Of a stretch of DNA of 6,924 nt, positions 1-5,516 are shown one piece after another (position 1 is the stretch's first letter; each line of letters starts with the position of its first letter). The notes below the pieces were generated by a model. It did not search any database and was not told where the DNA came from. It saw nothing but the letters and a program-made list of their open reading frames with translations. Where the stretch lies: assembly GCA_016744485.1 (NCBI GenBank), contig JADGEG010000106.1, positions 1 to 6,924 of the forward strand, read 5' to 3'. The translations under genes were made by a program, and so were the position numbers. Origin of the DNA: Arcobacter sp. (GTDB lineage: Bacteria; Campylobacterota; Campylobacteria; Campylobacterales; Arcobacteraceae).

Positions 1-185
1 ATTTTATCTTCATCTATTAAATATATGTCATCTGGATTATTTTTAATTTCATTTTTAAGCTCATCGAGCAATTTTAAATCTTTAATACTGGAATTTTGCT
101 TAAGTTTTAATTTAATATCAGAGTTCTTTAAGAGCGAATGAATCTCTTCTTTAAAATTTTTACTTCCATATATATAAATGTTCAA
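1..185 (-). CDS. Unrecognised protein, N-terminal part (runs off left edge)
   Basis: Sixty-one codons are visible, and the 3' end lies outside the window. The start is TTG at 185-183. An in-frame TGA lies just upstream, no ATG or GTG lies in between, there is no later Met, and an AAGG ribosome binding site sits 6 bases ahead. The visible protein begins MNIYIYGSKNFKEEI and ends NNPDDIYLIDEDKI. By eye it alternates strand and helix: strand at residues 2-6, helix at about 10-20, strand at about 24-29, helix at about 35-49, strand at about 53-58 ending in acidic residues. That order resembles the first part of a receiver-like alpha/beta domain, but the acidic pair expected after strand 1 is missing, so this is only a fold guess. 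It is lysine-rich and has no signal peptide or membrane segment. It is divergent from flgI across 89 bases, so a motility link is possible but unproven. I do not recognise the family with confidence. Confidence 0.75.
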   Translation of the reverse strand, partial: MNIYIYGSKNFKEEIHSLLKNSDIKLKLKQNSSIKDLKLLDELKNEIKNNPDDIYLIDEDK

Positions 186-191
186 AGATAA

Positions 192-195
192 CCTT
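192..195 (-). promoter_or_regulatory. Ribosome binding site for the left-edge gene
   Basis: The minus strand reads AAGG, then 6 bases, then TTG. This site and the upstream in-frame stop fix TTG at 185 as the start. Confidence 0.65.
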
Positions 196-212
196 AAAAT
201 TATTATTCACAG

Positions 213-218
213 ATTATA
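213..218 (-). promoter_or_regulatory. Candidate -10 element (TATAAT) for the left-edge gene
   Basis: The minus strand reads GGTATAATCTGTG, a perfect TATAAT ending 27 bases before the TTG start. Transcription would begin near 206, leaving a leader of about 20 bases. No good TTGACA-like -35 is present; upstream sequence is A/T runs, as is usual for housekeeping promoters in Campylobacterota. Confidence 0.5.
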
Positions 219-223
219 CCTAT

Positions 224-235
224 ATTTTATAAAAT
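224..235. repeat. 12-bp perfect AT-only palindrome between divergent genes
   Basis: ATTTTATAAAAT is its own reverse complement. It lies between the -10 candidates of the two divergent genes, where an operator could sit. In sequence this AT-rich such a palindrome may well occur by chance, so the regulatory reading is weak. Confidence 0.2.
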
Positions 236-241
236 TTTAGA

Positions 242-247
242 TAAAAT
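242..247 (+). promoter_or_regulatory. Candidate -10 element for flgI-fliM
   Basis: TAAAAT within TTAGATAAAATAG lies 27 bases before the flgI TTG. It would give a start point near 254 and a leader of about 20 bases containing the ribosome binding site. TATAAA at 228-233 is an alternative. Nothing in 186-274 fits a sigma-54 GG-N10-GC pattern ahead of flgI, and I see no CGAT-type sigma-28 -10. Confidence 0.3.
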
Positions 248-262
248 AGTTTTAATTACATC

Positions 263-267
263 GAAGG
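263..267 (+). promoter_or_regulatory. Ribosome binding site for flgI
   Basis: GAAGG lies 7 bases before the TTG at 275. It supports TTG as the start, which is also the only start that keeps the signal peptide. Confidence 0.65.
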
Positions 268-274
268 TAATATA

Positions 275-1327
275 TTGAAATTTATTATATTTTTATTCCT
301 TATTATTAATACTATTGATGCTCAAAAAATAAAAGATGTGTCTAATATAGTAGGTATTAGAAATAATCAGTTAATTGGTTATGGTTTAGTTGTAGGTCTT
401 GCAGGTACTGGTGATAAATCTAAATTTACTATGCAGTCTTTACAAAATTTATTAAGAAATTCTTATATTAAAATACCAACATCCTCTATAAAATCAAAAA
501 ACATTGCAGCAGTTATGGTTACAGGAGAAATACCAGCTTTTTCAAAACAAGGAGATAAAATAGATGTTAAAATATCTGCTATTGGGGATGCAAAATCTAT
601 TAATCATGGTCAACTATTATTAACACAATTAAAAGCAGTTGATGGTCAAGTATATGCTTTAGCACAAGGAAGTATTATCTCATCTTTAAAAAATGCAACA
701 ACTGGTTCTATTTACAATGGTGCTACTATTGAGAATGAAGTTGATTATTCTTTTGAAAATGAAAAATCCATTAAACTAAGCTTATTTAAAAATAATGCAA
801 AACAAGCTTTTAAAATTCAAAAAGAAATTAATAAGAAATTTAATAAAGACATTGCAAAAGCAATAGATACAAGAACAATAAAAATTATGAAACCAAGCAA
901 TATGTCTATAGTTCAATTTATATATGAAGTCCAAGATATTAAACTAGATTCATCTTTTAAGACAAAAATTATAATTAACTTGATTAATGAAACTATTATC
1001 GCAGGTGCAGATATAAAAATTTCAACTGTAACAATTGCTAAAGAAAACTTTACACTTAGAATTAAAAAATCACCTCTTAATAATTTAGAATGGAATGATA
1101 AAAAAATCAATAAAGGTACTAATATAGGTGATGATATTAGACTTGATAATAAACCATTAACTATTAATATTAACCATGCTCTTATGAATTCAAAACAAAC
1201 TCCAACGATTTCTGATCTTGTGCGAGCTATGAAAATAATGAAACTACCAATATTAGAAATTATTGACACTATAAAAATGCTAAAGAAAATGGGTGCAATT
1301 GATGCAGACATTGAAATAAGAGAATAG
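275..1327 (+). CDS. flgI: Flagellar P-ring protein FlgI
   Basis: FlgI forms the P ring around the flagellar rod in the periplasm, at the peptidoglycan layer. The 350-residue length is normal for the family. Residues 1-16 are a Sec signal peptide: Lys2, a hydrophobic core at 3-11, and probable cleavage after Ala16 (IDA|QKIKD). The mature N-terminus carries the family hallmark, DVSNIVGIRNNQLIGYGLVV (21-40) followed by GLAGTGD (41-47). Other family-like segments are the GQLLLTQLKAVDGQVYALAQG stretch (112-132), the NGATIENEV segment (148-156) and the C-terminal SDLVRAMKIMKLPILEIIDTIK region (313-334). The start is TTG behind GAAGG. The protein contains no cysteine, so it cannot form the disulfide known in the enterobacterial homologue. 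The usual HGNL-type stretch reads KENF here (256-259). It is first in a unit with fliM, whose ATG follows after one base. Confidence 0.95.
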   Translation: MKFIIFLFLIINTIDAQKIKDVSNIVGIRNNQLIGYGLVVGLAGTGDKSKFTMQSLQNLLRNSYIKIPTSSIKSKNIAAVMVTGEIPAFSKQGDKIDVKISAIGDAKSINHGQLLLTQLKAVDGQVYALAQGSIISSLKNATTGSIYNGATIENEVDYSFENEKSIKLSLFKNNAKQAFKIQKEINKKFNKDIAKAIDTRTIKIMKPSNMSIVQFIYEVQDIKLDSSFKTKIIINLINETIIAGADIKISTVTIAKENFTLRIKKSPLNNLEWNDKKINKGTNIGDDIRLDNKPLTININHALMNSKQTPTISDLVRAMKIMKLPILEIIDTIKMLKKMGAIDADIEIRE

Positions 1328-1328
1328 T

Positions 1329-2441
1329 ATGGCAGAATTTTTAAGTCAAGATGAAATTGATGCTCTTTTAGACATAGCTGAGCAAGGTGAAGACATTGAA
1401 GCTAAACCTGAAGAGAATGTCGTATCAAGAGAAAAAAATTATTCTATATATGACTTTAAAAAACCAAATAGAATTTCAACAGAACAACTAAAAGCATTTT
1501 CAACATTACATGACAAAATGTTAAGAGATCTTATTACTGACCTATCAGCTATGCTTCGAAAAATTGTTGATGTCAAACTTTATTCTATTGAACAAATGAC
1601 TTATGGTGAATTTATTTTATCCATTCCTCAATTAACATCATTAAATACTTTATCCATTAGACCACTTGAAGGAAGAATTATAATTGAATGTAATCCTGGA
1701 ATTTCAAGTAAAATCATTTCAGAATTATTAGGAAGTGGTGCTGTTTCTTCACATGATAATATAGATAGAGAATTTACTGAAATTGAAGTTGAAATTTTTG
1801 ATCATTTCTATACAATGTTTGTTAAACACTTATATAAATCTTGGCATGATGTTAGTCCCTTAAATTTTAAAATTGAAACAAAAGATACTAATGCAAATGC
1901 AATTCAAATCATATCTGATCATGAGATTGTATTATTAGTTGTACTTGAAATTACTATAGATGACGAATCTGGTTTTTTATCTATTTGTTATCCTATTTCT
2001 TATATAGAGTCCTTATTAGATAAGATTGTAAAAAAAATATTTAACGAAGGTAAAAATAGAATTATCAGTAAAAAGAAAGATATAACAACACTTATTTCTG
2101 GTTCAAAAATGACAATAGAAGCTATTATAGCTGAAACTGAACTTGATATTTCTGATATTTTAAATTTAAAAAAAGATGATATTATTTTATTTAATAAAAA
2201 TGCTACAAGTTCAATTTCTAAAGTTTATATAAATAATACTGAAAAATTTTTAGGTACTTCTGGAGCATCTAATAATAGAAAAGCTATACAAATTACATCA
2301 AATGTTGATCATGAAAAACAAAAAACACTAAGTATTTTAAGAGATATGAATGAAGAAAGATCTAAACAAGCAAAAGTAAGTAGTGAAAATATAACAAGAC
2401 TATTAAAAGATAGAATCATACCTGGGAGGAAAAAAATTTAG
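1329..2441 (+). CDS. fliM: Flagellar motor switch protein FliM
   Basis: FliM is part of the cytoplasmic C ring. It binds phosphorylated CheY and passes the signal to FliG to reverse rotation. The 370 residues begin with the CheY-binding peptide LSQDEIDALL (5-14), followed by an acidic linker. A CheC-like middle domain spans about 45-235, with RPLEG at 111-115 and REFTEIEVEIFDHF at 147-160. A SpoA (FliM/FliN C-terminal) domain spans about 248-322, including EAIIAETELDISDILNLKKD (264-283) and VYINNTEKFLG (299-309). A polar, basic tail of about 48 residues (323-370) follows. The GGxG loop that contacts FliG in well-studied homologues reads GSGA (135-138) and appears degenerate. The ATG is one base after the flgI stop; its weak AAGAG site lies inside the end of flgI, so translation is probably coupled to flgI. 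Assignment to FliM rather than FliN or FliY rests on the length and the CheY peptide. Confidence 0.95.
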   Translation: MAEFLSQDEIDALLDIAEQGEDIEAKPEENVVSREKNYSIYDFKKPNRISTEQLKAFSTLHDKMLRDLITDLSAMLRKIVDVKLYSIEQMTYGEFILSIPQLTSLNTLSIRPLEGRIIIECNPGISSKIISELLGSGAVSSHDNIDREFTEIEVEIFDHFYTMFVKHLYKSWHDVSPLNFKIETKDTNANAIQIISDHEIVLLVVLEITIDDESGFLSICYPISYIESLLDKIVKKIFNEGKNRIISKKKDITTLISGSKMTIEAIIAETELDISDILNLKKDDIILFNKNATSSISKVYINNTEKFLGTSGASNNRKAIQITSNVDHEKQKTLSILRDMNEERSKQAKVSSENITRLLKDRIIPGRKKI

Positions 2442-2482
2442 AACCTCATGCTTATATGCATTTATGATGGTATTTTTATGTT

Positions 2483-2526
2483 AAAAAACAAGATAAAGTT
2501 TATTCTTATATTTTATCTTGTTTTTT
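2483..2526. terminator. Bidirectional intrinsic terminator between fliM and dedA
   Basis: A perfect 15-bp inverted repeat (AAAAAACAAGATAAA at 2483-2497 with TTTATCTTGTTTTTT at 2512-2526) surrounds a 14-base loop. Each strand reads as a stem CAAGATAAA followed by six T, so it can serve both converging units. The stem has only two G-C pairs. On the minus strand it overlaps the last codons and stop of the DedA gene. For fliM it begins 42 bases after the stop. Confidence 0.8.
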
Positions 2527-3183
2527 ACTTAGTTTATTAAAATAGTAAATCATACCCCCACCAGCAATGAATGCAAAAGGAGCAGCAAAATACCAGTATT
2601 GTTTTAATAAATGTAAAAACACTAAAATTTCTTCTCCAAAATACCAAGCAGGTATTATAGTAATAGCAGCCCAACACCAAGCACTTATTAGATTAATAAA
2701 TGCAAATGTTTTACTTGAGTATCTTGTTAGTCCTATAGAAATAGGAATAATAGTTCTCATTCCGTACATATATCTTTGTATAAAGATAATAGGCCAACCA
2801 TATTTTTTTAATAATAAATGTGCAAGTGCAAACTTTCTTCTTTGACCTTTAAACTTTTTAAAAACATATGTTTTATTAAATCTTCCTATATAAAAATATA
2901 TTTGATCTCCTGCAAACCCACCAAGGCCAGCAATTAAAATAGCAATGTATAAATTCATATCTCCTGTATGAGCAAGTAACCCTGCCATAATTAGACCTAT
3001 TTCACCTTCTAAAATACTCCAAGCAAATAAAATAATATAACCATAAGTTTTTAATAAATATATGAATTTATTTTCAATCCCATTAACGGGAGCATGATAT
3101 AAGTTATATATTAAAAAAGAACAAAATATAATAACAATTACAAATAAAAATTTTCCAGAATTTTGTTTGAATTTATTTTTCAA
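2506..3183 (-). CDS. DedA-family (YohD-like) inner-membrane protein
   Basis: DedA/SNARE-associated-domain proteins are multi-span inner-membrane proteins linked to envelope integrity, and some act in lipid carrier or phospholipid transport; the substrate here is unknown. The 225 residues show hydrophobic segments at about 11-27, 45-71, 77-99, 130-150, 158-180 and 195-216. Motifs matching the E. coli YohD type, from memory, are SILEGEIGL...AGLLAHTGD (56-75), GGFAGDQIYFYIGR (88-101) and QRYMYGMRTIIP (136-147), in which Arg137 and Arg143 keep the spacing of the functional arginine pair in DedA proteins. The start is TTG with AGGAAAG ahead of it; that site overlaps the stop of trpB, and the intergenic gap is 8 bases. 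It is last in the operon. Its final residues, KKQDKI, and its stop are encoded within the terminator hairpin. Whether it serves heptose or LPS biology is inference from position only. Confidence 0.88.
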   Translation of the reverse strand: MKNKFKQNSGKFLFVIVIIFCSFLIYNLYHAPVNGIENKFIYLLKTYGYIILFAWSILEGEIGLIMAGLLAHTGDMNLYIAILIAGLGGFAGDQIYFYIGRFNKTYVFKKFKGQRRKFALAHLLLKKYGWPIIFIQRYMYGMRTIIPISIGLTRYSSKTFAFINLISAWCWAAITIIPAWYFGEEILVFLHLLKQYWYFAAPFAFIAGGGMIYYFNKLSKKQDKI

Positions 3184-3186
3184 TAT

Positions 3187-3193
3187 CTTTCCT
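3187..3193 (-). promoter_or_regulatory. Ribosome binding site for dedA, overlapping trpB stop
   Basis: The minus strand reads TTAGGAAAGATATTG. The TAG stop of trpB supplies the first bases of the AGGAAAG site, and the AGGA core ends 6 bases before the TTG start. Confidence 0.7.
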
Positions 3194-4394
3194 AATCAAA
3201 ATTTAATAAAGTTTTTGCTTGAGTCATATCTTTATCGCCACGACCAGATAAATTAATAATAATTAATTTATTTTTGAACATATCTTTTTCTTTTTTTAAA
3301 TAAGCTATTGCATGTGAGCTTTCAAAAGCAGGAATTATTCCTTCTTTTTGACTCAGCCAAACAAAAGCATCTAAAGCTTCTTGATCTGTAATTGAATCAT
3401 ATCTTATACTTTTATTTTCTTTATGAAAACTATGTTCTGGCCCAATTCCTGGATAATCTAAACCAGCAGAAATACTATGTGCTTCTAAAACTTGACCATT
3501 TTCATCTTGTAAAAGGTATGAACACTGACCATGTAAAATTCCTGCTTTTCCTTTTGCAAGTGAGCATCCATGCTTAGAAGTATCAAGTCCTAAACCACCT
3601 GCTTCAATTCCTATACATGTAGTTTGTTTATCTTCTAAAAAGTGAGAAAAAATACCAATAGCATTTGAACCACCTCCTATACAAGCTATTACATAATCAG
3701 GAAGTTTATTTTCTTTTTGTAAGATTTGTTCTCTAGCTTCACAACCAATAATAGCTTGAAAATCTCTTACCATCATAGGATAAGGATGAGGACCTGCAAC
3801 TGTTCCTATTATATAAAAAGTATCTCTTGCATTTGTTACCCAAAATCTAATAGCTTCATTCATAGCATCTTTTAATGTTTTACTTCCAGATTCAACACTT
3901 ATTACTTTTGCCCCTAAAAGTTTCATTCTAAATACATTTAATTCTTGACGTTTTACGTCTTTAGAACCCATAAAAATAGTACATTCTAAGCCTAAAAGTG
4001 CCGCAATTGTGGCACTTGCAACTCCGTGTTGACCTGCACCTGTTTCAGCTATAATCTTTGTTTTACCCATTTTTTTAGCTAATAAACCTTGAGCTATTAC
4101 ATTATTAACTTTATGTGCTCCTGTATGGTTTAAGTCTTCTCTTTTTAAATAAATTTTCGCACCAATTTCTTGACTTAAATTTTTTGCATGATATAAAGGA
4201 GTTTGTCTTCCAACATAATCTTTTAATAAATCATTTACTTGTTTCCAAAATGTTTCATTAAATCTATATTTTTTATATTCTTCTTCAAGTTCAAGTAAAA
4301 TAGGCATTAAAGTTTCAGGCACATAACGTCCACCAAATTTTCCAAAATGTCCATTTTCATCTGGATCAAAAATACTTTTTTTAGGTATGTACAT
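3192..4394 (-). CDS. trpB: Tryptophan synthase beta subunit TrpB
   Basis: TrpB is a PLP enzyme that joins indole and serine to make tryptophan, normally with TrpA, which supplies the indole. The 400-residue length fits the standard TrpB1 class. Visible hallmarks are GKFGGRYVPETLMP (18-31), the PLP lysine in NHTGAHKVNN (Lys95), the catalytic Glu117 in AETGAGQHGVA, HPYPMMVRDFQ (203-213), the phosphate-binding GGGSN (240-244), GLDYPGIGPEHS (311-322) and LSGRGDKD (382-389). No catalytic residue appears lost, so the enzyme should be active. The N-terminal DENGHFGKFGG form is unlike the short E. coli N-terminus and recalls cyanobacterial-type TrpB. ATG follows AAGGA, which overlaps the apt stop; the gap is 8 bases. 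No trpA or other trp gene is adjacent: the neighbours are apt upstream and a DedA gene downstream, so it is isolated from a classical trp operon here. Confidence 0.96.
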   Translation of the reverse strand: MYIPKKSIFDPDENGHFGKFGGRYVPETLMPILLELEEEYKKYRFNETFWKQVNDLLKDYVGRQTPLYHAKNLSQEIGAKIYLKREDLNHTGAHKVNNVIAQGLLAKKMGKTKIIAETGAGQHGVASATIAALLGLECTIFMGSKDVKRQELNVFRMKLLGAKVISVESGSKTLKDAMNEAIRFWVTNARDTFYIIGTVAGPHPYPMMVRDFQAIIGCEAREQILQKENKLPDYVIACIGGGSNAIGIFSHFLEDKQTTCIGIEAGGLGLDTSKHGCSLAKGKAGILHGQCSYLLQDENGQVLEAHSISAGLDYPGIGPEHSFHKENKSIRYDSITDQEALDAFVWLSQKEGIIPAFESSHAIAYLKKEKDMFKNKLIIINLSGRGDKDMTQAKTLLNFD

Positions 4395-4399
4395 ATTTT

Positions 4400-4404
4400 T
4401 CCTT
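4400..4404 (-). promoter_or_regulatory. Ribosome binding site for trpB, overlapping apt stop
   Basis: The minus strand reads TAAGGAAAAATATG. The TAA of apt runs into the AAGGA site, 5 bases before the trpB ATG. This matches the arrangement at the trpB-dedA junction. Confidence 0.65.
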
Positions 4405-4942
4405 ATATATTTAAAACTGAATAAATATTTGTATGTTTTTCTAATTTTTCATTTGAATTAAAAATTAGTAAATTTATAATAAAACATATTTCAACTAAAT
4501 TAACATCTAGCTTCTTTATAAGCCTAGAAGCTGCATTTGCAGTTCCTCCTGTTGCTAATAAATCATCTATTAATAAAACTCTTGAATTTTTAACAAAAGC
4601 ATCAAGATGTATCTCAACTTCATCAAAACCATATTCTAATTCATATTTTTCACAAACTGTTGTACTTGGAAGTTTGCCTTTTTTTCGCATTGGAACAAAA
4701 GCTATTTTTAATCTATCAGCTAAAGCAGCACCAAAGATAAAACCACGAGCTTCAATACCAACAATATAATCTAAATCATAAGTTTTATATCTTTGTTCTA
4801 AATGATTCATTAGTGTTTGATATGCTTGTTTATTATTTAACAAAGTAGTAATGTCTTTATAAATTATGCCTTTTTTAGGGAAATCTTTAATATCTCTTAT
4901 TGCATTTTTTATTATTGTTGCATCTTGTTCGTTTAAAGTCAT
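4403..4942 (-). CDS. apt: Adenine phosphoribosyltransferase
   Basis: Apt makes AMP from adenine and PRPP in purine salvage, in the cytoplasm. From the chosen ATG it has 179 residues, a usual length. Family features are the N-terminal IRDIKDFPKKGIIYKDITTL (15-34), IVGIEARGFIFGAALA (60-75), the flexible loop MRKKGKLP (85-92) with KYELEYG (99-105), and the PRPP-binding motif VLLIDDLLATGGTA (122-135) with Asp126-Asp127. The frame is open to an ATG at 4969 (188 residues), but that start has no ribosome binding site and would overlap gmhA by 26 bases. The ATG at 4942 has AAGGA 5 bases upstream and lies one base after the gmhA stop, so it is preferred. The C-terminal part (152-179) is unusually rich in Ile and Leu but keeps the EKLEKHTNIYSV segment typical of the family. 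Confidence 0.95.
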   Translation of the reverse strand: MTLNEQDATIIKNAIRDIKDFPKKGIIYKDITTLLNNKQAYQTLMNHLEQRYKTYDLDYIVGIEARGFIFGAALADRLKIAFVPMRKKGKLPSTTVCEKYELEYGFDEVEIHLDAFVKNSRVLLIDDLLATGGTANAASRLIKKLDVNLVEICFIINLLIFNSNEKLEKHTNIYSVLNI

Positions 4943-4943
4943 A

Positions 4944-5516
4944 TTATTCCTTGTTAAATTCATTATCAACTATTTGACAAATTATATGACCAAATAATAT
5001 ATGCATTTCTTGAATTCTTGCTGTATCCATTGATGGAACTATTAAATTTAAATTCGAATAATCTTTAAGCTTTCCCCCATTTTTACCTGAAAAAGCAATG
5101 GTTTTACATTTGAGTTTATCAGCACTTATAAACGCATTTATTATATTTTGCGAGTTTCCACTTGTTGAAATACCAATTAATACATCACCTTCTTTAGCTA
5201 AAGCTTCAACTTGTCTACTAAATATTTCTTCATAAGAATAATCATTAGCAATAGCCGTTAATGCTGAGGTATCAGTTGTAAGTGCAATACCAGCTAAAGC
5301 ACGTCTTTCACTCTTATATCGTCCTGTTAACTCTGCAGCTATATGCTGTGCATCTGCAGCACTTCCACCATTTCCAAATAATAGAATTTTATTACCATTT
5401 TTTAAAGCTTGTACAACTACAAGGGCGATTTCTTCAAGTGGTTTTTCCATAGTTTGTATAACTTTTTTTGTAGTTTCTAAATGTGCTAAAAGTTCATTTT
5501 GTATTATCGTTTTCAA
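4944..5516 (-). CDS. gmhA: Sedoheptulose-7-phosphate isomerase GmhA
   Basis: GmhA converts sedoheptulose 7-phosphate to D-glycero-D-manno-heptose 7-phosphate, the first step towards ADP-heptose for the LPS inner core. The 190 residues form a single SIS domain. Hallmarks are the sugar-phosphate loop LLFGNGGSAADAQHIAAELT (45-64), TTDTSALTAIANDYSYEEIF (80-99), GISTSGNS (115-122) and the C-terminal RIQEMHILFGHIIC (167-180). Residues matching the zinc and catalytic set of E. coli GmhA are His58, Glu62, Gln169 and His177. The start is TTG, directly abutting the hldE TAA with no gap, with AAAGG 7 bases upstream inside the hldE 3' end; the next Met (residue 23) would cut the N-terminal helix. The SIS subfamily also includes DiaA-like proteins, but the conserved zinc set and position next to hldE favour GmhA. 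Confidence 0.94.
   Translation of the reverse strand: MKTIIQNELLAHLETTKKVIQTMEKPLEEIALVVVQALKNGNKILLFGNGGSAADAQHIAAELTGRYKSERRALAGIALTTDTSALTAIANDYSYEEIFSRQVEALAKEGDVLIGISTSGNSQNIINAFISADKLKCKTIAFSGKNGGKLKDYSNLNLIVPSMDTARIQEMHILFGHIICQIVDNEFNKE
4948..4952 (-). promoter_or_regulatory. Ribosome binding site deciding the apt start
   Basis: AAGGA on the minus strand, made from the last two sense codons of gmhA, lies 5 bases before the ATG at 4942. The ATGs at 4963 and 4969 have no such site. Confidence 0.65.

Noticed and set aside
186..210. GTG at 210 (minus strand) as a start for the left-edge gene
   Set aside because: That frame differs from the open one and reaches a stop after 16 codons; the TTG at 185 has both the binding site and the open frame.
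913..1311. Open frame of 132 codons on the minus strand inside flgI
   Set aside because: It lies fully antisense to a clear FlgI coding region, has no family resemblance, and its Ile/Ser/Leu-rich composition is what the reverse of an AT-rich gene gives.
2442..2482. Possible small gene or RNA between fliM and the terminator
   Set aside because: Only about 40 bases are present; ATG triplets occur but no binding site or plausible reading frame follows before the hairpin.
2567..2845. Open frame of 92 codons on the plus strand
   Set aside because: It is antisense to the DedA gene, whose motifs are clear; no ribosome binding site or recognisable protein supports it.
3392..3577. Open frame of 61 codons on the plus strand
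   Set aside because: It is antisense to the well-conserved 3' half of trpB and has no supporting features.
4943..4969. Upstream ATG starts for apt at 4969 and 4963
   Set aside because: They lack a ribosome binding site and overlap gmhA by up to 26 bases, while the ATG at 4942 has AAGGA at good spacing and sits one base after the gmhA stop.
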